Shown piece by piece: positions 1 through 12,017 of a stretch of 64,000 nt of DNA. The position numbers were made by a program, and so were the translations under genes. Every line of letters begins with the position of its first letter. The first letter of the stretch is position 1. This stretch comes from Capra hircus. Lineage: Eukaryota; Chordata; Mammalia; Artiodactyla; Bovidae. The DNA lies in NCBI RefSeq assembly GCF_001704415.2, contig NC_030814.1, positions 69,619,121 to 69,683,120 of the forward strand. Reading direction: 5' to 3'. The notes under the pieces are model-generated. The model worked only from the letters and a program-made list of their open reading frames with translations, was not told the DNA's origin and ran no database searches.

Positions 1-192
1 CTGGGAAAGATTGAGGGCAGGAGGAAAAGGGGACGACAGAGGATGAGATGGTTGGATGGAATCACCAACTCAATGGACCTAGGTTTGGGTGGACTCTGGG
101 AGTTGGTGATGGGCAGGGAGGCCTGGCGTGCTGTGGTTCATGGCTTTGCAGAAAAGAGTTGGACATGACTAAGCGGCTGAGCTGAACTGAAC
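1..192 (+). repeat. BovB LINE 3' end, cut by window edge
   Basis: This is the last part of a BovB (RTE-type) LINE. It covers the region encoding the end of the reverse-transcriptase protein (DGITDSM-like and REAWRA-like stretches) and the terminal run ending in the ctgaactgaac tail. The left part lies outside the window. The same tail recurs many times in this window in both orientations. Confidence 0.9.
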
Positions 193-3010
193 CCTATTAT
201 AATGCTTGCTTGGACAGTAGAAAAATACTAATTTGGCAATTACAGAGAATTCGGAAAAATTACAGCAACTCAGAAAAATAACCTCAAGAATAGATCTCTT
301 AAGTAATTGGCCCACAATATTGAGGTGGCTATAGAATGAGTTACAATTGAACAGCAAATGTCAAGCATTATTACACCGCTCTGTTCTCACTGTTGTAAAA
401 TGCCACTTCACATTTTTGAGTAGACAAATTAATAATTCTATTCTCATTTCTCTTCTCTATTCATATTATACTTTAGTTGTTCTGTAGAAGAAAAATTAAT
501 TGCTGCTTTGTCTTTATTCAAAACCAAAGAGTCCCCATTTTTCCTTGATTGTCTAAGTCTGATCATGCTTACCAACAATCTCCAAATTCTACATCCTGCC
601 TATTAAGCTGTTTTGTGCTGATATCAGACTATCAATAATCAATGTTGTGACTGGACACAATTGTAGTTCTTATATACTTGCAAAACACCCTTCAGCAATA
701 ACCTTCAGGAAACTTTGAAAAATAAAGCTTTATTATTTACAAGATTTAACAATTACCCAGCACACATGGGGCCACATGGGGTTGGGGAGAAGAGTAGTGT
801 GCTTGGGGTTCTGAGTTTATTGAAATCATGGGTAGGAACCTAGGATTTCTTAAGTTCATTCTTTGTAGGTGAACTTAAAACACAAGAGCAGAAATTTAAA
901 GTGCCCAAACCAGAGAAAGACAAATATATGATATCCCTTACATGTGAAATCTGAAAAAAAAAGGATACACGTGAATTTATTTATAAAAGAGAAATATTCA
1001 AATATATACATATGTATGTGTATATATATATATAATTAATATGCTTCAAACAAAGAAAGCCAAAAGAGAAAAAAGTCTTCATCAGCCCATAAGGTCAGTT
1101 GTTGAAGTGATCTATGATCTCTAAAACAAAAGAGCCTTATTGGGTGAAGGTGACCTGTCTCTTTATCAAGTAAGGTGGCCAACAATTTGTCAGATAGCCA
1201 TCTGTGTAGTGGATTCACCCCTGAAATGGGTCTCTCATCAATCAAACCTTAAGTCAGGCATTTATGTTACAAAAAAAAAAAAAAAAGAAAGAAACCTGTC
1301 AGACCTTGTTTTCCTTTTCATTTTTCTATTATTAAGCTCCAGTTTACTTGGATTTCAGAGATGCTTGCACCCTCCTCAATACAGTGGAAAACATTTTATT
1401 TCCAGTTATATCTTTCTATATCTGTGTATATATCATGTAAGTCTTCTATTCATTAAAAAAAATGTCCTCACTATCACCAAAAGCATACCACTTGGAGACT
1501 ATATGTCTATTATAAGCTGTCAGGCCCTTTAAATTTTACCCATGAATTCTTTCCCTTCATATACACATATTAAAATAGTTGTAATTTAGCAAATAACTGT
1601 ATAAACTCATTCTTCCTTCTTCAAGGTGAGGTGCTGCTGCCTAGATAATGTTGCTTTGCAACCGTATCAGCTTAATATCAAAAATCCAAATAAAAACACG
1701 TAGCCATTAATATTATATTGAGATAAATTTGATTTTACAATCAATTTGATGAAAGTGAGGTTTTTCTCCATCTAACATTCACTTCTATTGTTTGACAAGA
1801 GATACCATCACACAGTGAAAATCTATCAATTGGACTGAGTTGGATGATTAGCATATAAACCCTTTATAAGTGTGGATGCTGTTCTGTTCACATCTGTGTC
1901 CCCAATACTTGAATAATTGTTAATAAACATACTTCACAAAGGAGATAAGACAAATATAAGTTTCATAAGGAGTTAAAAATTGCATATACCTAGTAACATA
2001 TATAATGGAAAACATGATTAGTTCATTAAATAAATATCTTCTGCCTAGTAAGGAGGCCATCTTAGAAGTGCACTTGTGGTAGAAAATTAAAATGGAAAGA
2101 AGTGGATAGATTAGAGAGATAACTAAAAGGTAAAATCCACAAGACTGTATATAAGTTACAAACAGCAAATGAACTAGGAGACAGAGTTGGAATGATGTAT
2201 GTTCCATTTTGTGATAATGAGAATAGTAAAAAATTACCAAAAAAACAGAGAGCTTTTGACTTAGCTTTGATGTACTAATTCTGAGGTTGTTTTAATATAC
2301 CCAGGTGTAGAAGTGAAATACATAATTGAACATGAAAATATAGACAGTAAATATCCATATTGAAGCAGAAATCTGGGAGTCACCTTTGTACAGATTTTAC
2401 TTTAAACTTTGATCCGGTCATAGCATAGTTGCCATTCTTAAAAATCTACTAAGGAGAGAAACACTAAAAAGTCAGAAAATTGTCAAACAGGAGGAAAGCA
2501 CAGCAATAATGAGCACAATGTATAATGAGATCACAACCTGAGGGGTTCAGGAATCCATGGTTAGCTGAAAGAATAATAGTGTGGATGTTTAGGATTTGTT
2601 CTTTCTGATATGAGTAATTGGTCAAAATATTTCAATCCATGTAAAAGAAAAAGTATAATACTCATGTAGTTATGACTAATAAATTTATGAATAAACTTTA
2701 TAAGCAATAAAATAACTAGAATAATCTAATTTTAATCTAAGCTGTTCAATATCATTCATTCCAGCTTATATTTATAGCTGATGTAAAGGTTATGCAAATT
2801 GTGCAGGTCACCCAGCTGTTCTGTCATGAAACGGGCATTCAAACTCAAGTTCGTCCAACTTAGAATTTCAAGCTCTGTTTAAAATTTTTCTATGGAAACT
2901 TACTTATAAGGTTATGAACATAACTGAATTATTTGTTGAGTCATCATCCATTAAATTACTGTCCTAATAATGCTCTTTTAAATATCTTTTGACAATCATG
3001 CCTCACTAAA
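193..3010. other. AT-rich intergenic DNA, no gene seen
   Basis: No coding region is supported here. About 905-990 resembles the 3' end of an old L1 (plus strand). A short TA-rich simple repeat lies at about 1008-1036 and an A-run at 1270-1286. The remaining sequence has only short open frames with no recognisable domain. It includes the downstream (3') flank of the olfactory receptor. Confidence 0.6.
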
Positions 3011-3940
3011 TCATAAAGTTTTCCCCATAAATTTTTTCAGTGCTGCTTTGACTTCCTTATTTCTCAGGGTATAAATAAGGGGGTTAAGCATGGGCGTCAC
3101 CACAGTGTAGAAGAAAGACACAAACTTTCCCTGGTCCTTGGATCTACTCTTGGCTGGCTGGAGATACATGAAGGTAATGGTTCCATAGAAGATGATGACA
3201 ACCATCACGTGGGAAGAGCAGGTCCTAAATGCTTTACGTCGTCCAATGGCTGACTTTATCTTCAGAACTGCTTGAGCAATGTTCCCATAGGACATCAAGA
3301 TGAGTGACAACGGCACCACCAAGAATAAGACACTAGCCACAAAGAGTTCTGCCTGGTTGAAAGTGGTGTCCACACAAGCCAACTTGATGAGCACAGGAAC
3401 TTCACAGAAGAAATGATCCACTTTGCGATTCCCACAAAAGGGGAGTTGTAGGGTGAGGGTGGACTGTATGAGGGTGGTCGTCACCCCACTGAGCCACGCC
3501 ATAGAGGCCAGGATGCTACAGACCTGAGGGTGCATGACAAAGGCATAATGCAGAGGACGGCAGACTGCAACATAACGGTCATAGGACATTACAGCCAGAA
3601 GGACACACTCCGTGGATCCCAGGGCAAGGGAGACATAGAGCTGAACCACACAGCCACCATATGTGATAGACTTATCTGAACTCCCCAGGTTGACCAAAAG
3701 CTGAGGAACAATACTGCTGGTAAAGCAGAGGTCCAGGAAGGAGAGATGGGAGAGGAAAAAGTACATGGGATTATGGAGTTTAGAATCCAAGAGGGATACG
3801 AGGATGATGGTAGAGTTGCCAAGGAGCGTCATGAAGTAAAGAAACAAGATTACCCCAAAGAGAATGAGCTCTAATTGAGGTTGGTCAGAAAAACCTACCA
3901 GGATGAACCCAAGGAGTCTGCTGTCATTGGTCCACTGCAT
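3011..3940 (-). CDS. OR2G2: Olfactory receptor, OR2G-type, intact
   Basis: This is a seven-transmembrane odorant receptor, a class A GPCR that signals through G-olf in olfactory sensory neurons. It is a single uninterrupted exon of 309 residues, the usual length for the family. Landmarks are: an N-glycosylation site at Asn5 (NDS); GN at 41-42 in TM1; LHNPMYFFLS at 55-64 in TM2; Cys97, which should pair with the second extracellular loop (Cys169, 179, 189); MSYDRYVAVC at 118-127 ending TM3; KAFRTCSSH at 236-244 leading into TM6; and PMLNPLIY at 283-290 in TM7. The sequence fits subfamily 2G, closest from memory to OR2G2/OR2G3, so the exact symbol is tentative. The start was chosen because it gives the normal short N-terminus. 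A possible splice acceptor for a 5' non-coding exon (tgctttcag) lies about 55 bases upstream, as is common for these genes. No inactivating change is visible. Confidence 0.95.
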   Translation of the reverse strand: MQWTNDSRLLGFILVGFSDQPQLELILFGVILFLYFMTLLGNSTIILVSLLDSKLHNPMYFFLSHLSFLDLCFTSSIVPQLLVNLGSSDKSITYGGCVVQLYVSLALGSTECVLLAVMSYDRYVAVCRPLHYAFVMHPQVCSILASMAWLSGVTTTLIQSTLTLQLPFCGNRKVDHFFCEVPVLIKLACVDTTFNQAELFVASVLFLVVPLSLILMSYGNIAQAVLKIKSAIGRRKAFRTCSSHVMVVIIFYGTITFMYLQPAKSRSKDQGKFVSFFYTVVTPMLNPLIYTLRNKEVKAALKKFMGKTL

Positions 3941-4037
3941 TCCTCTTGCTTTGATTATTCACTCCAGAGTGATGAAGTCACATTAAACAGAAACTGAAAG
4001 CATTTTACAGCAATTCCCTTGGCAATTAAGATCTAGA

Positions 4038-4242
4038 AAGAAAGAAAATGAAGCTGCTCAGTCGTGTCCGACTCTTTGCGACCCCATGGACTGTAGCCTA
4101 CGAGGCTCCTCTGTTTATGGCATTTTCCAAGAATACAGGAGTGGGTTGCCATTTCCTTCTCCAGGGGGTCTCCCTGACCCAGGAATCGAACCTGGGTCTC
4201 CCACATTGTAGGCAGCCGCTTTTACCATCTGAGCCACCAGGG
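4038..4242 (-). mobile_element. Bov-tA/Bov-A2 SINE with perfect TSD
   Basis: This is a tRNA-Glu-derived bovid SINE read on the minus strand: the tRNA-like head is at the right end and the tail is a GAAA-rich run at about 4036-4047. It is flanked by a 14-bp direct repeat, aattaagatctaga, at 4024-4037 and 4243-4256. It sits in the 5' flank of the olfactory receptor, about 100 bases upstream of its ATG. Confidence 0.9.
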
Positions 4243-4249
4243 AATTAAG

Positions 4250-4470
4250 ATCTAGATATTGAGAAATAAGACTTTGGATATAGGTAAAGAGAAAGGGCCA
4301 AAGTAGAGGATACTGGAGTATGATATCATTGGTTATCTTGTGAAGTGGCATGCCTGATCTGTTGATCACAGGTTTTCCATTTATCTTGAGGATAAAACCA
4401 AAGTTTTAAAATGCATCAAGGCTGAAATTCTCAACACCTTTTCATCAATATCATTTTTTTCTATATAAAA
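4250..4470. repeat. Copy 1 of a diverged 200-bp duplicated block
   Basis: This sequence is alignable to 8138-8335 in the same orientation, at roughly 70-75% by eye. Shared landmarks are agatcta, a stretch ending in caaagtagag, gtatgatatcat versus gtaatatcatc, gttttccat, and tttttcatcaatatca. It lies just upstream (5') of the OR2G gene. The two blocks may be remains of an old tandem duplication of an OR upstream region. Confidence 0.7.
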
Positions 4471-4738
4471 GTAATGGAATTTTGTAGGAAATGAATGTAG
4501 GAATTATAAACATCAATGTGCATTATCAGAATCTACCAAATAGATTAAGTAAGTTAGGATCATGATGAAACATGTGAGACTATGCATCTTATCTGTATAA
4601 GCAGTGTACTTATGAGAATGTAGAGTAGGGAGAAGAATCTGTAGAGGACAAGGCTTAGATTGAATCAACTGTGCTCTCAAGAAGATGAGAACAATCAAAG
4701 AATAAACCATGTCTTGACGGTAAGATATAAATATAGAG

Positions 4739-5012
4739 GGCTTCCCTAGTGACTCAGTGGTAAAGAATCCACCAGCCAATACAGGAGATACGGATTCGAT
4801 CCCTGATCCTGGCTGATCCCACGTGCCATGGAGCAGCTGAGCCCAGGTGACACAACTATTGAGCCTGTGCTCTAGCGCCCAGGAGCCGCAACTACTGAGC
4901 CCACGTGGCACTGCAGCTAGAGAATAGCCCCCACTCTCCATAACTAGAGTAAAGCTCACATGGTAACAAAGACTGAACATAGTCAAAAATAAATAAAAGT
5001 ATTTTTAAAAAG
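4739..5012 (+). mobile_element. CHR-2-type SINE
   Basis: This is a cetartiodactyl SINE. It has a tRNA-like head (cttccctagtgactcagtgg), a body carrying repeated gagcc / caactactgagcc units, and a tail of aataaataaaa character. It is older and more diverged than the Bov-tA elements nearby. Confidence 0.8.
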
Positions 5013-5316
5013 AAATGAGTATAGAAATGGAGAGTACATTATAGGATGTCATAGGAAAAAGGAACTAAATTTGAAGCATGATTATTGCTTATTGACTATG
5101 CCACATAACAGAATAGGATACAAGGTAAATTTGACTCACTTTTACAAGGATACCAATATCAATACATATTATCTGCATAGCCTAGGCTTTGTAGGAGGGT
5201 TTTGGTTTGCTTTAAATTTTCCTTTGCTAGATAAATATGCCTGCACAGTGTAGAATAATTTAAAACAGAAGGTAGCCTAGTCCAGAAACTATGTAGGCAG
5301 CTAATAATAACAGTGT

Positions 5317-5549
5317 CATGCTAACTCACTTCAGTAGTGTCCAACTCTTTGTGACCTTATGGACACATAAGGTCCATAAGGAGCCCACCAGGCTCCTCTG
5401 CCCATGGGATTTTCCAGACAAGAAAACTGGAGTGGGTTGCCGTGCCTTCCTCCAGGGGATCTTCCCGACCCAGAGATCAAATCTACATTTCTTGTGTCTC
5501 CTGAATTGGCAGGTGGGTTCTTTACTACTAGCTTTACCTGGGAAGTCCA
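5317..5549 (-). mobile_element. Bov-tA SINE, minus strand
   Basis: The minus-strand Bov-tA body (gtgtccaactctttgtgacc to cctgggaagtcc) is present with a small internal rearrangement near 5360-5390. The likely target-site duplication is ataacagtgt at about 5307-5316 versus ataacggtgt at about 5554-5563. Confidence 0.85.
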
Positions 5550-6002
5550 TAACATAACGGTGTAGACAATCACAATTAGAGACAGTGAAGTTGATATCAA
5601 TAGGATGCAAGAAATGCTTCAGAGCATGAAGTGAAAATTATTAGGATTTAACTACCATTGGGATATTGAGCCAGTGAATAGGAAGAAGTTAAAATTATTG
5701 AAGTTTTGCACATAATGAAATTAGAAGATTGAGTAGTTAAGAACAGTGTGCATCAATTCAGTTCCAAGTCAGCTGAGGCCTGGAAAAACAGACTGATCAT
5801 TTCTACAGTGTTCAAGAACAAAATTTAAAACCACTTTTTGGTGCCTTTATTATCATGAAGACTTTGACCTAGAGTCTCACCAAACCTATGACATATTGTT
5901 ACCAGCTACTCATTTGACACCTAGTCATAATTAAGATCCTATATAAACACATAAATCATATATATAACTTTTATGATTATGGCAATTGCATAATAATATG
6001 AT

Positions 6003-6519
6003 TCAGTTCAGTTCAGTTCGGTCGCTCAGTCATGTCCGACTCTTTGCGACCCCATGAGTCGCAGCGCGCCAGGCCTCTCTGTCCATCACCAACTCCCGGA
6101 GTTCACTCAGACTCACACCCATCGAGTCCGTGATGCCATCCAGCCATCTCATCCACTGTCGTCCCCTTCTCCTCCTGCCCCCAATCCCTCCCAGCATCCG
6201 AGTCTTTTCCAATGAGTCAACTCTTTGCATGAGGTGGCCAAAGTACTGGAGTTTCAGCTTTAGCATCATTCCTTCCAAAGAAATCCCAGGGCTGATGTCC
6301 TTCAGAATGGACTGGTTGGGTCTCCTTGAAGTCCAAGGGACTCTCAAGAGTCTTCTCCAACACCACAGTTCAAAAGCATCAATTCGTCGGCGCTCAGCTT
6401 TCTTCACAGTCCAACTCCTCATCCATACATGACCACAGGAAAAACCATAGCCTTGACTAGATGGACCTTAGTCAGCAAAGTAATGTCTCTGCTTTTGAAT
6501 ATGCTATCTAGGTTGGTCA
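6003..6519 (-). mobile_element. BovB LINE, 5'-truncated 3' end
   Basis: This is a minus-strand BovB tail of about 0.5 kb. The decoded minus strand gives the C-terminal part of the RTE-type ORF2, including FELWCWRRLLRVPW and FGHLMQRVDSLEKT. It is one of the better preserved copies: a 130-residue frame is open here, but it carries no catalytic domain. Confidence 0.92.
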
Positions 6520-6899
6520 TATTAGGACAGCTGAATGAATATAAGCACTATCCCCAGCCAAGTGTCAAAACTCTGGATGTTTGAAGAACTTATGGCAAAT
6601 TAATCATTATCACTCCCCAAGTCTCTTTTAAAATACAAATGTAGCTGAAAAGGGTAACACTTTAAGACCTTAAATTTTTGTCCTGAAGTTTTTATTTAAA
6701 AACAATCCTGTCAAGTTTTTTTATTTTTTAAACTATATCTCTTTTACCACTAAGTATGTTGTCTTAGCACAGGTTTTCAAAATTTCTCTTTTGTATCATT
6801 AAAATCCACCAAGACACCACCAAAGTCATATTTATTGTGCTTAGATACACATGCAATCATTGCTTCTCCTTGTGTTAATGGAAGTCTATGGAGCATGAT

Positions 6900-7085
6900 G
6901 AAAAGTCAAGGATTTTGGAGGCAGATAAGGTTTAAGTCTTGGTCTTTTACATCTTAATTGTATATCTTGAATAAGTCTCTAGAGGTCACTGGGCTTTGGT
7001 TTACTTTACTGCAACATGGAGATGATGAATAGTTCTAATTTACAGTGATAATGTAAGGACTGTTTGAGATAGCGGATCTAGAATG
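6900..7085 (+). repeat. MIR SINE, plus strand
   Basis: This is an old mammalian-wide MIR in the plus orientation. The pattern of the conserved core (a cttgaataagtctctagagg-like segment, then gggctttggttt, then an acatggagatgat segment) matches the family, with heavy divergence. Confidence 0.7.
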
Positions 7086-7595
7086 GCAGTGCTTTGGTTG
7101 GGGATAAAGGTGTGAGTAAATACTGTATTTCATGTATGGGTGAGAGTGTTAAAATGCAAGGTCAAGAGTCCTTCATGTAGTTTACTAGCCCCTCAATAAT
7201 CATGCCGAAGCCAAACGTGGTGGCTTTTGGCAACTCCTTCCAAGCCTTAGAAGGAAACACTTTCAGTTCTCCAAACTTAGAATGTGGTTTTCCATTGTTA
7301 AGTTTTACTGCATACGGTATTTTTAATAGTATTCACTCATACAGATACTACATACTCATACTCATCATCTGCTTAGATATTTTTGCATTCTTTAAGACTC
7401 AATTTAATCAGCATTTTGGCAAATCTTTACAGAAGTCACTTTTGCAATTCATTTCTACAACTCTGTATTTCTATACTTATACATTATTAGCATTAAAGAG
7501 TATTGAATGTGATGTCTACTATCTTGATGTCCTTCATATCTAGCATAGTTTCCAAAAAATAATTGTTAAGTCAAAATCAATATATAAATATGTAT

Positions 7596-7910
7596 AAATA
7601 AAACTTAAGGCTTCCCTGGTGGCTCAGACCGTAAAGAGTCTGCCTGCAATGCAGGAGACCCAGGTTCGATTCCTGGGTCGAGAAGAAATAAAACTTGGGC
7701 TTCCCTGGTGGCTCAGATGGTAAACAATCTGCCTCCTACATGAAAGACCCAGGTTTGATCCCTGGGTTGGGAAGATCTCCTAAAGATGGGAATGGGAACC
7801 CGCTCCAGTGTTCTTGCCTGGAGTATTCCATGGACAGACGCTATTGTCCACAGGGTCATAAAGAGTCAAACATGACTGAGCAACTAACACTGTCACTTTC
7901 AAATAAAATT
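7596..7910 (+). mobile_element. Two tandem Bov-tA SINEs at one target site
   Basis: A short unit (7607-7685) contains only the tRNA-like head. It is followed by a longer Bov-tA (about 7697-7900) in the same orientation. The sequence aaataaaactt occurs before the first unit (7596-7606) and between the units (7686-7696). A near copy, aaataaaatt, follows the second unit (7901-7910). This fits two insertions into the same A-rich site. Confidence 0.85.
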
Positions 7911-8137
7911 TTAAAAGAAGAGCTTGTGGCTTATCTAATAATATATTTATCTTTTATCATTTAATATATGAAATATTTTACATATTTATATAGTAATATA
8001 CATTTATTATTTATTCCATTATATATAATTATATATTATGCTTCATTATATATGAAATACAAGACAGAAGACCTAGAATAATGAACTTATAATACATATT
8101 CAAATATTACATTATAATATAATGAATGACAAAGAAA

Positions 8138-8335
8138 AAGATCTAAATATTCAGAAAGAAGACTGTAATAAAGGGAAGGGGCTAAAGTAGAGAATACCAG
8201 TGTGTAATATCATCAGTTATCCCATGATACCTGGTCTATTGATCAGAGATTTTCCATCTACCTTGAAAACAAAACAACTTAGAATGAATCAAGATTGAGG
8301 TTTTCATCTCTTTTTCATCAATATCAAATCTATAT
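8138..8335. repeat. Copy 2 of the 200-bp duplicated block
   Basis: This is the partner of 4250-4470. It lacks the SINE that interrupts the left edge of copy 1, so the duplication is older than that SINE. No receptor sequence is found on its left side, where copy 1 has the OR2G gene. AT-rich DNA and SINEs lie there instead. Confidence 0.65.
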
Positions 8336-9639
8336 ATACTTAATTTTTATACTCTATTCAGTCATAAACACATTGAGGACCAGTTTTCTTATCCTTTTAA
8401 CAGCATGTATTAAAGTATTTATACATGTTAGGTGAATAACTACAAATTAACTATTTCTCTTGGACATTGTATCAGCTAATGTATCCACCAAAATTTATTG
8501 TATATATACTACATTCTGTGCTATATAAGGGGAATATTAAATTTTAAAAAACATGAATTTTGTATCAGAAATTTTGCTGGCTAGTAGAAGCACAAGCATA
8601 CTCAAGAAGTAAGCACAATGAGAAGTTTTAGGTATAGTTCCTTAGCAAATCTTATTCCATTCTATAATAACTAACAGAGGGGAGAAAAAATAGAGATAAA
8701 AGAAAAATTTCAGAAAGTGTATTTGAGTTGAGCTTTTAAGATTATAGAGTGCTCTTGAGTTGCACAAGTTTAATTCAAGAAGCAGCAGCAGTCTGATGAG
8801 TTTTTAAAAAAAAAACAGACTTGAAATAAGCTGGTATCATCAGTGAAGCTGAAAATTATTGCCTGGAGCTTAAAGTGCAAGAGCTGGAAAGAGCAGAGGG
8901 ATAGAGAAGCTGCAACCAGCAGTTGATTGATCTTGGAGTGTTTAGGTACTAGAAATCCACACAGCATTTTTACAAACTGTGACAACCATGTGGGTAATTT
9001 TATGAATGGAGATGTCAGGCAATTATTCTGAAGACTTTAGCAGAGGCTAGGTGATAGAAATGGGATCTAAAACAGCAAGAAGGAAAAGGTAAGTGTCTGC
9101 TGACCTCTTGCTTTACCTTCCACTGTCTCTGATCCAATTCATGTCTTTGAAAATAAAAACAAACATCTCATGGTACTACTAAACAGGCCATTCTGATAAG
9201 AGAATTCCAAATGGGTTTTCTCTTTATCTACAAATGTTTGTTACATGATATTCAGAGAACTGCAGCTCTCATAGTTGAGTTTGGAAGCTGCTTTTCACTT
9301 AGAAAAGAAAATGCATGGCCTGGTCTCAATACTTTGCTGCAGAAAGTTCTGCCTGCTCTTACCATTTCTGAACCAGAGAAAAATGTCTTGGCTGTTTATG
9401 TTGCATTGATTCTGAGAGGATGTCAGGACAGGACTGCAATCTGTGAAGTTGCCTAGGAATTCACTAGATAAAACATGAGATTTGGCATTTGCTCTAAGAG
9501 TGATCCCTGACTACTTGGCTAACTTTGGGAACTGGTTTTATGTCCCAAGAATTAAGTGTCTTTATATATAAAGTTAGGATATTACCATCAGTTTTTTCCA
9601 TGCATATAAGATATATTGCCATGAGGAATTAAAATATGT
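8336..9639. other. Unassigned AT-rich DNA
   Basis: No gene or well-defined repeat was recognised. The longest plus frame (9211-9456, 81 codons) has no known motif, no supporting splice signals, and a composition like its surroundings. Confidence 0.5.
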
Positions 9640-9905
9640 TTTATAAATATCACTGAAAGTCAGTAATTCAATCATGAGTACATAATGAATGAGACACAGA
9701 GGTCTCATCATACACCAAACTCTGTTCTGAGTTATGTGCATTCTGTGAACCTGTTTAATTCTCTCTATAAGACTAGTGGTTTTTGCTATTCTTATCAATA
9801 AAGATGAGAAAATTGATGCTGAGAGTGGAGAAGTAACAAGTTCAAGGAGACTTTAGTGTCAAAGCTGGAATCTGAGCCCAGGTGTTTGTACTCCCAAACT
9901 CCTCA
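9640..9905 (-). repeat. MIR SINE, minus strand
   Basis: This diverged MIR is in reverse orientation. Recognisable elements are the aagatgagaaaattgatgct segment, gtaacaagttcaagg, and ggaatctgagcccaggt, in the order expected for the reverse complement of the MIR core. Confidence 0.7.
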
Positions 9906-11130
9906 CGCTGTGCTGGCCTCCTGGGTTCTTGCTAAGATGCAAGAAATGGGCATACGTGTAATGGCTATGCAACTACAACTACCTTCTAAGTCATCTCTTT
10001 AGTGTCTCATTCATTAACTCTTTCTGTTAAGAGATTTATTTTGGTGAAAACTGCCCTGTTTTGAATTTTAGCTTCAAGCCTTCCAGGCTGTGCTAATACC
10101 TTGGAGAGCTCTCAGATATTTACATTCAAACACTCCAAGACCACAGATGGGAAGCAGTGTCACAATGGCGGTATACCAAAACCAGTTTCATATATACATA
10201 TCTGCATATTCTGCTCTGAGGTGAAGAGAGGAAGGAAAATTTAATAAGAGCATATAGACAGAGCCAGTGGCAGGTGGCATTCTGACAAATAATAGAGATA
10301 GAGAGCAACACTGGGAAAGAAGATAAGGATTAAAAGAAATACAGTTGTCGGGAAACTGGCACATATGATATATCTTTGCAGCTTTTGGAGCTAGGGATAT
10401 TCACTTAGTCAGATGAGCAAAACCGAGCATGAATGAAGCCAATGTTGAGAGTTTAATCTTATGGTGATATTTTCTGATTCAGAAGTACACACCACACATG
10501 AATGTAGGGAAAGAGGTAGCAGTACAGATGTTTCTACTGTTCAGTTGAGTGAACCCTAAACCAGATCTAAGCATAGCCTGCTGTAAGCAATGTGTATTGG
10601 GGTTATCTGATTAGATATTGTGAAATATTTAAATGTTGCTTACAAGAGTAAAGGGTATTGGAAAAATGTTACAAAACTTACCCATAAAGTTGCTGATATA
10701 AAGACTTTATGTATAATTGCTTCTGAGACGCCTAGTGTGGAGTTCATAGCTGACCATTCTATCATAGGAGACTTGTACCATTCCTGCATCATTCATTTGG
10801 TTTGATCTTAGTATGTCATTTTCCCCTTTTACTAATTTTCCCTTTTCCCTAAAATAAAATGAAAGAATGGAGAAAAATTGAACTGTGAAAGGGCTGGGAT
10901 ACACAAATTTAATTCTTATTATAACCCCAACTTAAGCATTGTCCAGGAGAGGAATACTTTGCTGCTATATAATTTTAATGCTGAGTATCAACTATTAAAG
11001 AAATATAACTTAAGCCCACAAAGCAGGGAAAGAACACTGTATTTTCATGAATACACCAAACCAATGAACTTTTGGAAGCCACACAGTAGTCAATCTCTTA
11101 CAAACTCATTGACATCTCTTCTTTAGAAAT
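9906..11130. other. Unassigned intergenic DNA
   Basis: Nothing convincing was seen on either strand: only short open frames in AT-rich sequence, with no recognised family. Confidence 0.5.
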
Positions 11131-11226
11131 GTATTACCCAGAGTTGGTAATGGACAGGGAGGCCTGGCATGCTGTGGTTCATGGGGTTGCAAAGAGTCGG
11201 ACACGACTGAGTGACTGAACTGAATT
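11131..11226 (+). repeat. BovB LINE extreme 3' tail
   Basis: This is a short plus-strand BovB end, from gttggtaatggacagggagg to the ctgaactgaattgaac tail. Confidence 0.85.
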
Positions 11227-12017
11227 GAACTACCCACTTACCTTTTCCCCACTTAGTGGTGACGTTAGTCCAAAATTATCTGCTGCCAACTCATTAAAGT
11301 TCCTTGAATTTATGGTTTCATCTCTATATGTTTCTGTTGCCACTTCTGTAAAAATGAATGAAAATTAAAATATTTCTATATTTCTATGCTTTAAAGAAAG
11401 ATTAAAATACTTTTTAAGTTTAATTTTAAAAAGATTTTTAAGTCAACAGACTATAACCAAATTTATGACTCTTAAAAGAAGCTACTATAAATGCTTTAGA
11501 AATCTCTCTGAAGTAGTAAATTTATGATTATAATTTGGTAGCAATTAAATGAAATCCCTCACTTTATCCAACTCTTAAAGCATGGGCATTCTTCTTTAGT
11601 CACCATGATAGTTCAAGCAGAATTCTATGAAACATATTTAGCAGTTATCCTTCCAGATGTTGTAACATTTAAATTTTGAGGAAATATTAGCTATTTAAAA
11701 AGCATATTGTCTTAATAATAATGCATGTTTAGAGTAGCACAACCTTTGGAGTATGTAAAAATGTTCTGCCTCATGTGGTGTTCAGAGAATAAACACAATT
11801 TATTATGAAATTGTCAATTTTCCTGAAGTGTGGATGCTTTGCATACTACAGAGAGATCATGCATTTGTCCTCTGGGATACTGTGCTCCACCAGGAAATAC
11901 TCATTAACAGAAGATGGCCAAGGAGAACAATTCATTGTAATCCCCAAAGTCATATTTTTTGGTCATTTGAAACATTTTTAATAGCCTAGAAAATTTCAAT
12001 AGTATCTCTGGAGATGA
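11227..12017. other. Unassigned intergenic DNA
   Basis: This is AT-rich sequence with no recognised gene or repeat family. Confidence 0.45.

Noticed and set aside
6030..6422. 130-codon minus-strand frame rich in Arg
   Set aside because: It is the C-terminal part of a BovB ORF, seen in many copies in this window.
7612..7690. tRNA-like sequence (tRNA-Glu resemblance)
   Set aside because: It is the head of a Bov-tA SINE with target duplications, not a functional tRNA gene. The same holds for the other SINE heads.
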